A DNA stretch of 64,000 nucleotides, from positions 4,468,001-4,532,000 of the forward strand of contig NZ_CP107929.1 of the NCBI RefSeq assembly GCF_036017915.1. The letters run 5' to 3'. Below are positions 33,588-41,600 of the stretch, piece after piece. Every line of letters starts with the position of its first letter. Within the stretch, counting starts at the first letter, position 1. Both the position numbers and the translations under genes were made by a program. The notes beneath the pieces were generated by a model. It was not told where the DNA came from, ran no database searches, and saw nothing but the letters and a program-made list of their open reading frames with translations. The DNA comes from Micromonospora sp. NBC_00421. GTDB taxonomy: Bacteria; Actinomycetota; Actinomycetes; Mycobacteriales; Micromonosporaceae.

Positions 33588-33615
33588 CGGCCGGACCATG
33601 CAGGGGAGGTGAGCG

Positions 33616-33999
33616 GTGGCTGATCTGTTCGAGCTGACACAACTCGCCTCGTACATGCAGCAGGACCTGGACCAGGCGTCCGCCGAGCTGGCCCGTGCGC
33701 TGACCACCGCACTGATCCGCGCCGAACTCGGTGCTGCCCGGTATGACGCGCTGACCGACCTGTCGCCGTTCCTGCCGGTGGCGTTGGAGGTGGCGCGGCG
33801 GGTGCTGCTCAACCCGTCCGGCATCCGGTCGGAGAGCATCGACGACTACCAGGTGACGTACGCGGCCGAGGTGCTCGGTGGTGCGGCGCTGACGGAGTCG
33901 GAGCGGGCGCAGGTACTCGCTGCGGCGGGCATCCGGGTGTCGGGTGCGTTCACGATCCGCCCGGCCGGCACGCCGGACCGATACTGCTGGAGGGGTTGA
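33616..33999 (+). CDS. Head-tail connector (gp6-like adaptor)
   Basis: GTG 33616 follows GGGGAGGTGAGC. The 127-residue protein is helical: ELTQLASYMQQDLDQASAEL, ARALTTALIRAELGAARYDA, PVALEVARRVLLNP, the usual pattern of phage head-completion adaptors, with a basic tail ending in YCWRG. It would join the portal ring. Confidence 0.75.
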   Translation: MADLFELTQLASYMQQDLDQASAELARALTTALIRAELGAARYDALTDLSPFLPVALEVARRVLLNPSGIRSESIDDYQVTYAAEVLGGAALTESERAQVLAAAGIRVSGAFTIRPAGTPDRYCWRG

Positions 34000-34001
34000 C
34001 C

Positions 34002-34415
34002 ATGGCCGAGTCGTACCCGAACCGGGGCAAGTGGCGGGTCGCGAAGACCGGGGTAGACAACCTGGCGGTCCGGGCGTGCCTGATCACGGGCACGCAGACC
34101 GGGGTGCACAACGTCGACCTGAACACGGTCGCGGACCTGGACGCCGTGTCGGGGGTGAACATCCACACCGAGCGGATCACCCCAGGCAGCATCACGGTCA
34201 CGCAGGACGACGCCAATGACCGGGTGGCGATCGACTGCGCCAACCTCAGCTTCGCTGCCGCGCCGGGGGTGATCGCGCAGGGCCTGGCGTTCTACCACGA
34301 GGTGTCGGCCGCCGACAGCTCGCGGGAGCTGCTGAGCGTGCACACCACCGGGTTCCCGCAGCCAGTCGACGGCGGCCTGGCCGTGACCGTCAACGACTTC
34401 CTGCGCATCGGCTGA
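34002..34415 (+). CDS. Small structural protein (137 aa)
   Basis: ATG 34002 is chosen over an in-frame TTG at 33996; GGAGGGG lies upstream. It is beta-rich (VRACLITGTQTGVHNVDLNT, HTERITPGSITVTQDDANDR, QGLAFYHEVSAADSSRELLS) with no recognised family. Its place in the head-to-tail region suggests a virion part. Confidence 0.65.
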   Translation: MAESYPNRGKWRVAKTGVDNLAVRACLITGTQTGVHNVDLNTVADLDAVSGVNIHTERITPGSITVTQDDANDRVAIDCANLSFAAAPGVIAQGLAFYHEVSAADSSRELLSVHTTGFPQPVDGGLAVTVNDFLRIG

Positions 34416-34427
34416 CCCGGGCCCGCT

Positions 34428-35660
34428 GTGGCGACCCGGATCTACCTGCCACGCTGGGACGGCCGGCAGGCACCGGTCACGGCCGGGGTCGGTGCGGCGT
34501 GGGACCGCACGACGAACGCGTGGCGGCTGCTGGCGGCCGTCACGAAGGGCGCGACGGCACCGCTATCCACGGTCGGCACCGACTACACCAAGGACGCCGC
34601 GGCGGCCGGCTACAACGTGCTCACCGCGCAGTTCGTGTCGGCGCCGCTGGCCGCACAGACCATCTCGGGCAGCTTCAGCGCGGTCGTGCGTGCGGGCGAG
34701 TCCGCATCGGCGGCCGACGCCACCCTCCAGGTGGTCATCCGGGCGGTGTCCGCCGACGGGGCAACGGAGCGCGGGGTGCTCTACCCGGGGCACGCGGCGG
34801 CGCTGAACACCACGGCGGACGCCATCGGGCAGGAGATGGGCACCGCTGCGGCAACCCGGGTCTTCCCGGCGTCCACGGCACTGTCGTCGTTGGCGGTGTT
34901 GGCAGGTGACCGCCTGGTCGTTGAGGTGGGGGCCCGATTCCATGGCATAAATACGGGCGTCAACGCGTTCATGCAGCTCGGCGATGCCACGGCGACCGCC
35001 GACCACACCCTGGCATCGGGGGCGACGACGTCGCTGTGCCCGTGGGTGGAGTTGTCGGCTGACCTGACGTTCGGCCCGGTCCCGGTCACCCTGACCCCAG
35101 CGGTGGCCTCGACGGCTGCTGTGGCGGTCGCTGCGGCCCCGGGTCCGGTCACCGTGGCACTCGCCCCGGCTACGGCAGCCGGGGCAGCCGTAGGGCTCAT
35201 GGCGACCCCCGGCGTCGTGTCGGTGACGGCCACACCCGCCCAAGGGACAGGGGTGGCCTTGCCAGTCGCGCCGGCGGCGGGTCTGGTGACGGTGGTGCTG
35301 TTGCCGGCCGAGGGCTCGGGCGGGGCAGTCGCTCTGGACCCGGTGCCCGGTCCGGTCGCGGTGGACCTCGCACCGGCTGCCGGAGTGGGCGCGGCCACGA
35401 TCGTCGCCTCGATGCCCGGCCCGGTGGCGGTCAACCTGCTGCCATCGGCGGCGGCCGGCGAGGCGATCCCGCTGGACGTGACCCCCGAGGCGGTGCTGGT
35501 CGCCCTGGTGGCGGCTGCCGGTGCGGGTGAGGCGGTGGCGGTGACACCGGTGCCGCACGTGCGCGGCCAACTGATGCTCCGCCCGTACACCGGGGTGGTG
35601 GTGCGTGCTGCCGGCGGCACGGTGGTGCGCCCGGCTGCTGGTGTGGTGGTCCGACCGTAG
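34428..35660 (+). CDS. Virion protein with seven ~22-residue PGPV repeats
   Basis: GTG 34428. Residues 1-210 form a globular domain (YLPRWDGRQAPVTAGVGAAW, ISGSFSAVVRAGESASAADA, LVVEVGARFHGINTGVNAFM). Residues about 214-374 are seven tandem repeats of 22-23 residues with the pattern PGPVxVxLxPAxxxGxAxxV. The tail (PYTGVVVRAAGGTVVRPAAG) is also repetitive. Head-neck position suggests a neck fibre, whisker or capsid-associated fibre. No family is recognised. Confidence 0.7.
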   Translation: MATRIYLPRWDGRQAPVTAGVGAAWDRTTNAWRLLAAVTKGATAPLSTVGTDYTKDAAAAGYNVLTAQFVSAPLAAQTISGSFSAVVRAGESASAADATLQVVIRAVSADGATERGVLYPGHAAALNTTADAIGQEMGTAAATRVFPASTALSSLAVLAGDRLVVEVGARFHGINTGVNAFMQLGDATATADHTLASGATTSLCPWVELSADLTFGPVPVTLTPAVASTAAVAVAAAPGPVTVALAPATAAGAAVGLMATPGVVSVTATPAQGTGVALPVAPAAGLVTVVLLPAEGSGGAVALDPVPGPVAVDLAPAAGVGAATIVASMPGPVAVNLLPSAAAGEAIPLDVTPEAVLVALVAAAGAGEAVAVTPVPHVRGQLMLRPYTGVVVRAAGGTVVRPAAGVVVRP

Positions 35661-35669
35661 GAGGTGGCG

Positions 35670-36053
35670 ATGGGGCGTGAGGCGGTGCTGGCCCGGGGCC
35701 GGGCGGCGGCGGAGCGGGGCATGAGGGACACCTGCCAGATCCGGCGGGAGGTCACCGACCCGGACAGCGGCGCGGTGGTCTCTACCTGGTCCGACGTCTA
35801 CACCGGGCGGTGCCGGGTGCAGCAGCGGACCCCGGACGGGCAGCCGCTGGACTCCGGGCAGGACTACGTGCTGCTCCAGCGCCTGGAGGTGCAGTTGCCG
35901 ATGTCGGTGGTCGGGCTGCGGGTGGGTGACGAGATCACCATCACCGCGTCGGTGGACCCGGACCTCGTCGGCCGGGTGATCGTCGTGCAGGACCTGCCGC
36001 ACAAGACCGACGCCACCGCCCGCCGGGTCGGCGTCACCGACCGCACCAGCTGA
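35670..36053 (+). CDS. Head-closure type protein (DUF6093-like)
   Basis: ATG 35670 is preceded by GGAGG at 5 bases, preferred over GTG 35664. The 127-residue protein has AAERGMRDTCQIRREVTDPD, RCRVQQRTPDG, VQLPMSVVGLRVGDEITITA and GRVIVVQDLPHKTDATARRV, the beta-barrel pattern of SPP1 gp16-like stoppers. It would close the portal after packaging. Confidence 0.75.
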   Translation: MGREAVLARGRAAAERGMRDTCQIRREVTDPDSGAVVSTWSDVYTGRCRVQQRTPDGQPLDSGQDYVLLQRLEVQLPMSVVGLRVGDEITITASVDPDLVGRVIVVQDLPHKTDATARRVGVTDRTS

Positions 36054-36070
36054 CCTGAAGGGGGTGGACC

Positions 36071-36403
36071 GTGGCCCGCGACTTCGAGTTCGACGCCGAC
36101 TTCGACGAGCAGTTGCACAGCATGGTCGAGCACCAGGTCATCCGCCCGTGGGCGGAGGCGGTGCGGGAGGACGCGCAGCGGGGTGCACCGCACGAGAGCG
36201 GTGACCTGGCTGGCGATGTCGAGGTGGTGGTCCTGGACTGGGATCACGCCCGCATCGGCTCGGATCAGGAGTACGCGGCCGCGACCGAGGTGGGTGCGCA
36301 CCCGCACACCATTCCGAAGCCGGACGGCCGTCAGGTTCACCACCCGGGTGTTGCCGCCCAGCCCTACCTACGGCCAGCCCTCTACCGGGAGCGGGAGCTG
36401 TGA
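36071..36403 (+). CDS. HK97 gp10-like tail-completion protein
   Basis: GTG 36071 follows GAAGGGGGTGG. The 110-residue protein contains VREDAQRGAPHESGDLAGDV, then SDQEYAAATEVGAHPH and HPGVAAQPYLRPAL, the hallmark order of HK97-gp10-like minor tail/head-tail proteins. It overlaps the next gene by 4 bases. Confidence 0.82.
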   Translation: MARDFEFDADFDEQLHSMVEHQVIRPWAEAVREDAQRGAPHESGDLAGDVEVVVLDWDHARIGSDQEYAAATEVGAHPHTIPKPDGRQVHHPGVAAQPYLRPALYREREL

Positions 36404-36834
36404 CCGTCGCCCTGGCCCCCACCAACAAGCTCGTCAGCCTGGCGTGGCTGCGGGGCATCCCCCAACTGGCCGGCGTGCCCGTCGGGACCAAGCTGCCGAC
36501 CGACGCCAGCGGATGGGGGTCGACCGGGTACGTGCAGGCGCGAGTCGTCGGCGGGCCCGCCGACAAGTATCTGCCGGTCGGGCGGCCGGTGGTGCAGGTC
36601 GACTGCTGGGCGGCGCTGTCGCTGTCGGCGGTGGCCGACCTGCTCGCTCAGCACATCATCGCCGCCACCCGCGACGACCCGGCCCTGCGCCGGCCCCTGG
36701 TCCTGCCGGACGGGTACCCGACGGCGCAGCTGCTGGAGGTGTACGCGTTGACCGAGCCAGTGCAGGACGACTCCGATCCGGTGCTCTACGCCCGGTGCCG
36801 GCTCGACCTTCAGTTCCACTGGATCGCGACGTGA
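36400..36834 (+). CDS. Tail terminator-like protein
   Basis: GTG 36400 overlaps the previous stop. The 144-residue protein resembles tail terminators: TNKLVSLAWLRGIPQLAGVP, GYVQARVVGGPADKYLPVGR, VVQVDCWAALSLSAVADLLA and a final CRLDLQFHWIAT strand. It would cap the tail tube where it meets the head. Confidence 0.75.
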   Translation: MTVALAPTNKLVSLAWLRGIPQLAGVPVGTKLPTDASGWGSTGYVQARVVGGPADKYLPVGRPVVQVDCWAALSLSAVADLLAQHIIAATRDDPALRRPLVLPDGYPTAQLLEVYALTEPVQDDSDPVLYARCRLDLQFHWIAT

Positions 36835-37058
36835 GCTCGGCCCAGTACGCCTACGTCGGGCCGGTCAGCGGGGAGCTGCTGTCGCTCGGGGGCGCGGTGC
36901 TGGTGCACGACGACCCGGCCGAGATGGCATGGCTGATGCCCACCATGCGCGTGATCCGGCTGCCGAAGGCCGACATGGGCCGGCCCTTGATGCGACTGCG
37001 TGACCACCCTGACCTGGCCGCCGTGTCCTGGCCACTGAACCGTGAGGAGTTTCGATGA
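36831..37058 (+). CDS. Small neck/tail protein (75 aa)
   Basis: GTG 36831 overlaps the terminator stop by 4 bases. It reads YAYVGPVSGELLSLGGAVLV and PTMRVIRLPKADMGRPLMRL. No family is recognised; it probably accompanies tail-tube assembly. Confidence 0.6.
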   Translation: MSSAQYAYVGPVSGELLSLGGAVLVHDDPAEMAWLMPTMRVIRLPKADMGRPLMRLRDHPDLAAVSWPLNREEFR

Positions 37059-37243
37059 GCACCACCAGCAGCAACGGCCGCCGCAAGGTGCGGGTGAGCC
37101 AGTGGCCCGACCGGGAGATCGAGGTCGACGACGCCGAGTACGCCGACCTACTCGCCCAGGGGCTGCTCGTCACCGCCAAGGGCGAGCCCACCGCCGAGCA
37201 GCGCGCCGCCCAGGCCGCCGCCACCCCACAGAAGGAGGCCTGA
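37055..37243 (+). CDS. Small acidic protein before the tail tube (62 aa)
   Basis: ATG 37055 overlaps the previous stop. RKVRVSQWPDREIEVDDAEY, ADLLAQGLLVTAKGEPTAEQ is a short two-strand/helix unit of the kind found next to capsid or tube genes. Function unknown. Confidence 0.6.
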   Translation: MSTTSSNGRRKVRVSQWPDREIEVDDAEYADLLAQGLLVTAKGEPTAEQRAAQAAATPQKEA

Positions 37244-37248
37244 CCAGC

Positions 37249-37827
37249 ATGGGCGTCACCACGACCAACCTCGCGATGGGGCCGGCGACGGTCAATGTCG
37301 GCGCGTTCGGCGCGACCGAGCCCGCCGATACCGCCATCGCCATGGCCGCCGATCCGCCGACCCCGGACTACACGAACGTGGGCGGCACTATGGGCGGCGT
37401 CACGATCACGATCACTCAGCAGTGGAAAGAGTTCGAGGTCGATCAGATCGTCGAGGTGCCCGAGCGAAGGGTGACCCGACGCGAGATCGCGGCGAAGACG
37501 CAGCTCGCCGAGGTGACCCTCGACAACCTGATCCTGGCCCTGGCGTCCGGGACGAAGACCACCGGGACCAGCGGTGCCCCGGACACATTCGAGCCGTCCA
37601 ACACCGACTCGGGTGCCTCCCCGAACTACAAGTCGGTCATCCTCGACGGCGCGGGTGCCGGCGGCCGCAAACGGCGCGTGATCATCCGCAAGGTGCTGTC
37701 CACCGAGAACGTCGACATCGCCTCATCGAAGGACAGCCAGCAGAGCTACCCGGTCACGTTCACCGGCCACTACGTGTCCCCGTCGATCAAGTCGTACAAG
37801 ATCCTGCAGATTCCGCCGGCGGCCTGA
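37249..37827 (+). CDS. Major tail (tube) protein
   Basis: ATG 37249 follows AAGGAGGCC. The 192-residue protein shows the tube-protein pattern: TTNLAMGPATVNVGAFGATE, GGTMGGVTITITQQWKEFEV, RREIAAKTQLAEVTLDNLIL and a C-terminal YPVTFTGHYVSPSIKSYKIL. It is the most abundant tail protein and is followed by a strong hairpin and the chaperone genes. Confidence 0.87.
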   Translation: MGVTTTNLAMGPATVNVGAFGATEPADTAIAMAADPPTPDYTNVGGTMGGVTITITQQWKEFEVDQIVEVPERRVTRREIAAKTQLAEVTLDNLILALASGTKTTGTSGAPDTFEPSNTDSGASPNYKSVILDGAGAGGRKRRVIIRKVLSTENVDIASSKDSQQSYPVTFTGHYVSPSIKSYKILQIPPAA

Positions 37828-37843
37828 CGCCGCTCCCACCTCT

Positions 37844-37879
37844 CCCGGGGACGCACGTTGATGGCCGTGCGTCCCCGGG
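37844..37879 (+). terminator. Perfect 14-bp hairpin after the tail tube gene
   Basis: CCCGGGGACGCACG and CGTGCGTCCCCGGG flank an 8-base loop 17 bases after the stop. A terminator here would keep tube protein in excess over the downstream chaperones and tape measure. Confidence 0.75.
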
Positions 37880-37909
37880 TCATGCCATCACCCTGATCGG
37901 AGGACCTTC

Positions 37910-38308
37910 GTGTCCGGTAAGTCTCAGCAGCTCAAGCGTGACCGTGCCCGTGCTGCCGCCGCTGCGGCGGTGGACCTGGACGGCTATGAGCCGGTCATCA
38001 TCCGCCCCCGCGAGGAGGAGGCGGAGCTGCTGCACCTGTTCTCGGTGTTCGACGACAAGGGCGAAGAGCAGCAGTTCTTCATCCCCCGGAAGGTGCGGTT
38101 CAACGTCACCCTGGCGACGACCAAGATCCTGGCCGAGCGCGGTGAGTACGCCGCCGGTGAGCACATGATCCGCACCGTCCTCGGAGACGACGCGTGGGAT
38201 GAGCTGATCGCCTGTGACGACCTCCAGGAAGAGGACTTCGAGCGGATCATGGAGACGGCGCGGACCGTGGTCCTGGGCCCGCCGGAGCGCCGGGGAAAGG
38301 GCCGCTGA
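37910..38308 (+). CDS. Tail assembly chaperone, short form (gpG analogue)
   Basis: GTG 37910 after GATCGGAGG. The 132-residue acidic protein (PVIIRPREEEAELLHLFSVF, FIPRKVRFNVTLATTKILAE, DLQEEDFERIMETARTVVLG) ends at 38308 in frame 2. Size, place between tube and tape measure, and the slip site 10 bases before the stop identify it as gpG-like. It would coat the tape measure during tail assembly. Confidence 0.87.
   Translation: MSGKSQQLKRDRARAAAAAAVDLDGYEPVIIRPREEEAELLHLFSVFDDKGEEQQFFIPRKVRFNVTLATTKILAERGEYAAGEHMIRTVLGDDAWDELIACDDLQEEDFERIMETARTVVLGPPERRGKGR
38293..38299 (+). promoter_or_regulatory. Programmed -1 frameshift site GGGAAAG
   Basis: Zero-frame codons are GGA AAG preceded by G, which is X XXY YYZ with X=G, Y=A. 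This is the same heptamer as in phage lambda G/T. The -1 frame is open from here to 38664. Confidence 0.9.
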
Positions 38309-38664
38309 CCGATCGTCTCGACGAGATCGGGTGGGTGGCCCACCACGTCGATGACGTGTGGGCCGACGTCCTGCACTACTACGGCCGTGACATCTGGCAG
38401 ATGGACGGCGCGGCCGTCATGAAGCTGGCCTGGCGGCTGATCGACATCGTCGACGTCGACACGGCGGTGTCGCCGGCGCGGTACCGCAGCTCGGTGATCG
38501 CGGCGCTCACCGCCGCCACCGGCCCGGCCGGCCCGGCCGCCGACGAGACGGTGGATCCGGACGAGGTCACCGAGGCGACGATCGCCCGGCTCGGTCTGGA
38601 CGACGTGATCGAGATCGTCACCGTCACCGACCCCGGCGAGGAACCAGCAGCAGAGGAGGTGTGA
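38299..38664 (+). CDS. Tail assembly chaperone, -1 frameshift extension (gpT analogue)
   Basis: After the slip the fusion continues GPLTDRLDEIGWVAHHVDDV, WADVLHYYGRDIWQMDGAAV, MKLAWRLIDIVDVDTAVSPA, to a stop at 38664, adding 121 residues to the first 130 for a product of about 251 aa. It has no ribosome site of its own: the only ATG (38398) and the GTG at 38335 lack one. In lambda-like phages the long form makes up a few per cent of the product. Confidence 0.85.
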   Translation, partial: GPLTDRLDEIGWVAHHVDDVWADVLHYYGRDIWQMDGAAVMKLAWRLIDIVDVDTAVSPARYRSSVIAALTAATGPAGPAADETVDPDEVTEATIARLGLDDVIEIVTVTDPGEEPAAEEV

Positions 38665-38668
38665 CGCG

Positions 38669-41600
38669 GTGGCCCGGTTCGTGATGGGTAGTGCCTGGGT
38701 GGACGTGCACGCCGACACCCGGCAGCTGCGCCCCGAGGTGCGCCGGGCCGCCGCTGACCTCTCCCGCGACACCCAGATCAGCGTCCGGACCACCCTGGAC
38801 ACCTCCGGCGCGGACGGCGACCGGGCCCGCCTCAAGGCCAAGATCGACCGTACGGGCGCGCAGATGCGGGTCGGCGTCGACGACCGGGACGTCGGCCCCG
38901 GGGTGGACCGGGCCGGCAGCAGGATCAAGTCGGCGTTCGAGCGGGTCGGTGCCGACGTCGGGCAGGTGCTGTCCCGGGCCGTGTCGGGCGGCATGGAGTC
39001 CGGGGCGGCGGCAGCCACGAGCGGCGGCGGCGCCCTGCTCGGCATCCTCGGGTCCCTCGCCGCCGGGGCGGCCACGCTGACCGTCAGCGCCCTCGCCCTG
39101 GTGCCCGCTCTCCAGATGGTGGCCGGCGGGTTCGGTGTCGCTCTCGGTGGTGGCATCGCCCTGGTGTCCCTGCTCGGCACCGTGGTCCTCGCTTTCGGCG
39201 GGGTCTTCGAGGCGTTGCAGGCGCACTCGGCGATGCAGGACCAGGCGGTGGCGTCCGGGGCCCGGCTGGCCTCACAGGAGCTGTCCAACTCCATCGCCAT
39301 TCGCAACGCCACCGAGGCGATCGGCGACGCCCGGCGCCGGCAGGCCCGGACCGTCGCCGACGTGGCCGACCGGATCGCCGACAGCGAGCGCCGGGTCGCC
39401 GAGGCGGCCGCCCGGGCCAGCGATGCCCAGCAGCGCCTCAACGACGTCCGCGCTGAGGCCGTCAAGCGGATCAACGACCTGGCCAAGGCGGCCCGGGACG
39501 CGGCCGGCGACGAGTCCCAGGCGGAGCTGGACCTGGCCGGCGCGAAGGAGCGGCTGCGGGTCATCGAGTCGCACCTGGCCATGGGCGACGGCGTTTACAC
39601 CGACCTGCAACGGCAGCAGGCCCTGCTCGACATCAAGCGAGCCACCGACGAGCTGACCGACGCGCAGGAGACTGCGGCGAGCAGCCAGGCGGCGGCCACC
39701 GCGGCCGCGAAGGCCGGCGTCGAGGGCGACAAGCAGGTGGTGGCCGCGCGCAAGGCGGCCGAGGCTGCGGCCCAGGACGCGGTCGATGCGGAGCGGGCCC
39801 TGACCCGCGCCAAGCGCGACGGCGCGCGGGCCCAGGAAGACGCCAACATCGCCGTGGCCAGAGCGGTCCGGGGCCTGTCGGACCTGCAACGGCAGCAGGC
39901 CGAGCAGGCCCGCTCGTCGACCCAGGCGAGCGCGGCGGCCACCAAGTGGGCGCAGGCCTACGGCGAGCTGACCCCCGCCGGCCGCCGGTTCGTCGACCAG
40001 CTCATCTCCATGCAGGGCCACCTCGACGACCTCAAGGCCACCGCGCAGGACGCTACCCTCCCCGGGGTCACCTCGTTCCTGCGCGACGCCGACACCCGGT
40101 TCCCGCAGGTCAACAAGCACATCGCGGCGATGGGCGGCATCGTCGGCGGGATCTTCCGCCGCCTCGGCCAGTACATCCGCACGCCCCTGTTCGGCGAGCA
40201 GTTCACCCGGATCCTCGGTTCCGTCGAGCGTTTCACCGCCAGTCTGGGCAACGCGACCACCACGGCGCTGCCGGCCCTGATCACCCTCACCGACGAGGCG
40301 TCTCCGCTACTGGAGGCGTTCGGCGGGTGGATCGAGCGGGGAGCCACGAAGTTCGCCGACTGGATCGAGTCGGCCCGCAAGTCGGGTGCCCTGACGGATT
40401 TCTTCCGCGATGTCCGGAAGACCTTCGCCGATGTGTCCGACATCGGCGGCTTGGTCTTCGGCATCATCGGCGACCTGATCGGGATCGTCTGGGACCCGAG
40501 CAAGGACGCCAACAGCTCCGTCCTGGGCGGCGTGAAGTCGATGCTCACCGATATCAAGGTGTGGCTCGACGACGACGGCAACAAGGACAAACTCCGGGGC
40601 TGGATTACCGACATCAAGGGCACCGCGGGGGACCTCGCCCACGACGTGCTGCCCGCGCTGCGCACCGCCGCCGGACTCGTCTCGGATGCGATCCAGTGGG
40701 TGGGTGACCACCCGGCCGCGACCGCCGCCCTGATCTCCGTGCTGGCCGGCTACAAGGCACTGTCCGGGCTGACTGGGCTGAAGCTGCCCGACCTGGCCAA
40801 GGCCGCCCTGGGGGCGCTGCTGCAACGAGGCAACACCCGGGCGAGGCCGCTGTTCGTCGAGGTCGTCGGCGGCATGCCGGGCCCCGGTGGTGGGCCGGGC
40901 CCGGACGGTGATCCGCCCGGCGGCCGGCGGGTGCAGACCGCCCTGGAGGTGCTCGGCGGCATCACCGCGGCGTCCCTGGCCGTGGACACCATCCTCGGCA
41001 AGCCCGGTGCGAGCCTCGGCGGTTTCAAGGCACTGCTGATGGGGCCCGAGTCTTACAGCGAATGGAGCAAAGAAAACGCTCCGGCATTCCAGCGATTCTT
41101 TTCTATGACGTTGCCGGGCTGGCTCACGGCCGGCGGTGAACGCGGGTGGTCCAGCTTCAAAGACGCGTTTATCAATACGTTCGGCGACGAGGCCGCGCAT
41201 TGGTTCAGCATCACCCTGCCGAACTCGATCAACCTCGGCGAGGGCCAGGGGGGCTGGGCCGGCCTGGCCAACAACCTGGGCAGGTGGTTCGGCGAAACCC
41301 TGCCAGGCAGCCTGTCCCCTGGGGAGGGCAAGGGCTGGTCCGGCCTGGTCGGCGACACCGAACGCTGGTTCAGCCATACCCTGCCCGACGCGATCAACCT
41401 GGGTGAGGGCTCCGGCTGGTCCGGGCTGAAAGAAGACCTCGGGAACTGGTTCGGGCAGACACTGCCGGACGCGTTGTCGCCCGGCTCCGGTGGCGGGTGG
41501 AAGGGTGCCGGGAAGAGATGGCGGGACCAATCGAAGGATCTGCTCGGTATCAACCTCGCCGCCGGCCTCTGGGACGGATTCACCAGCAAATGGGAGTCGC

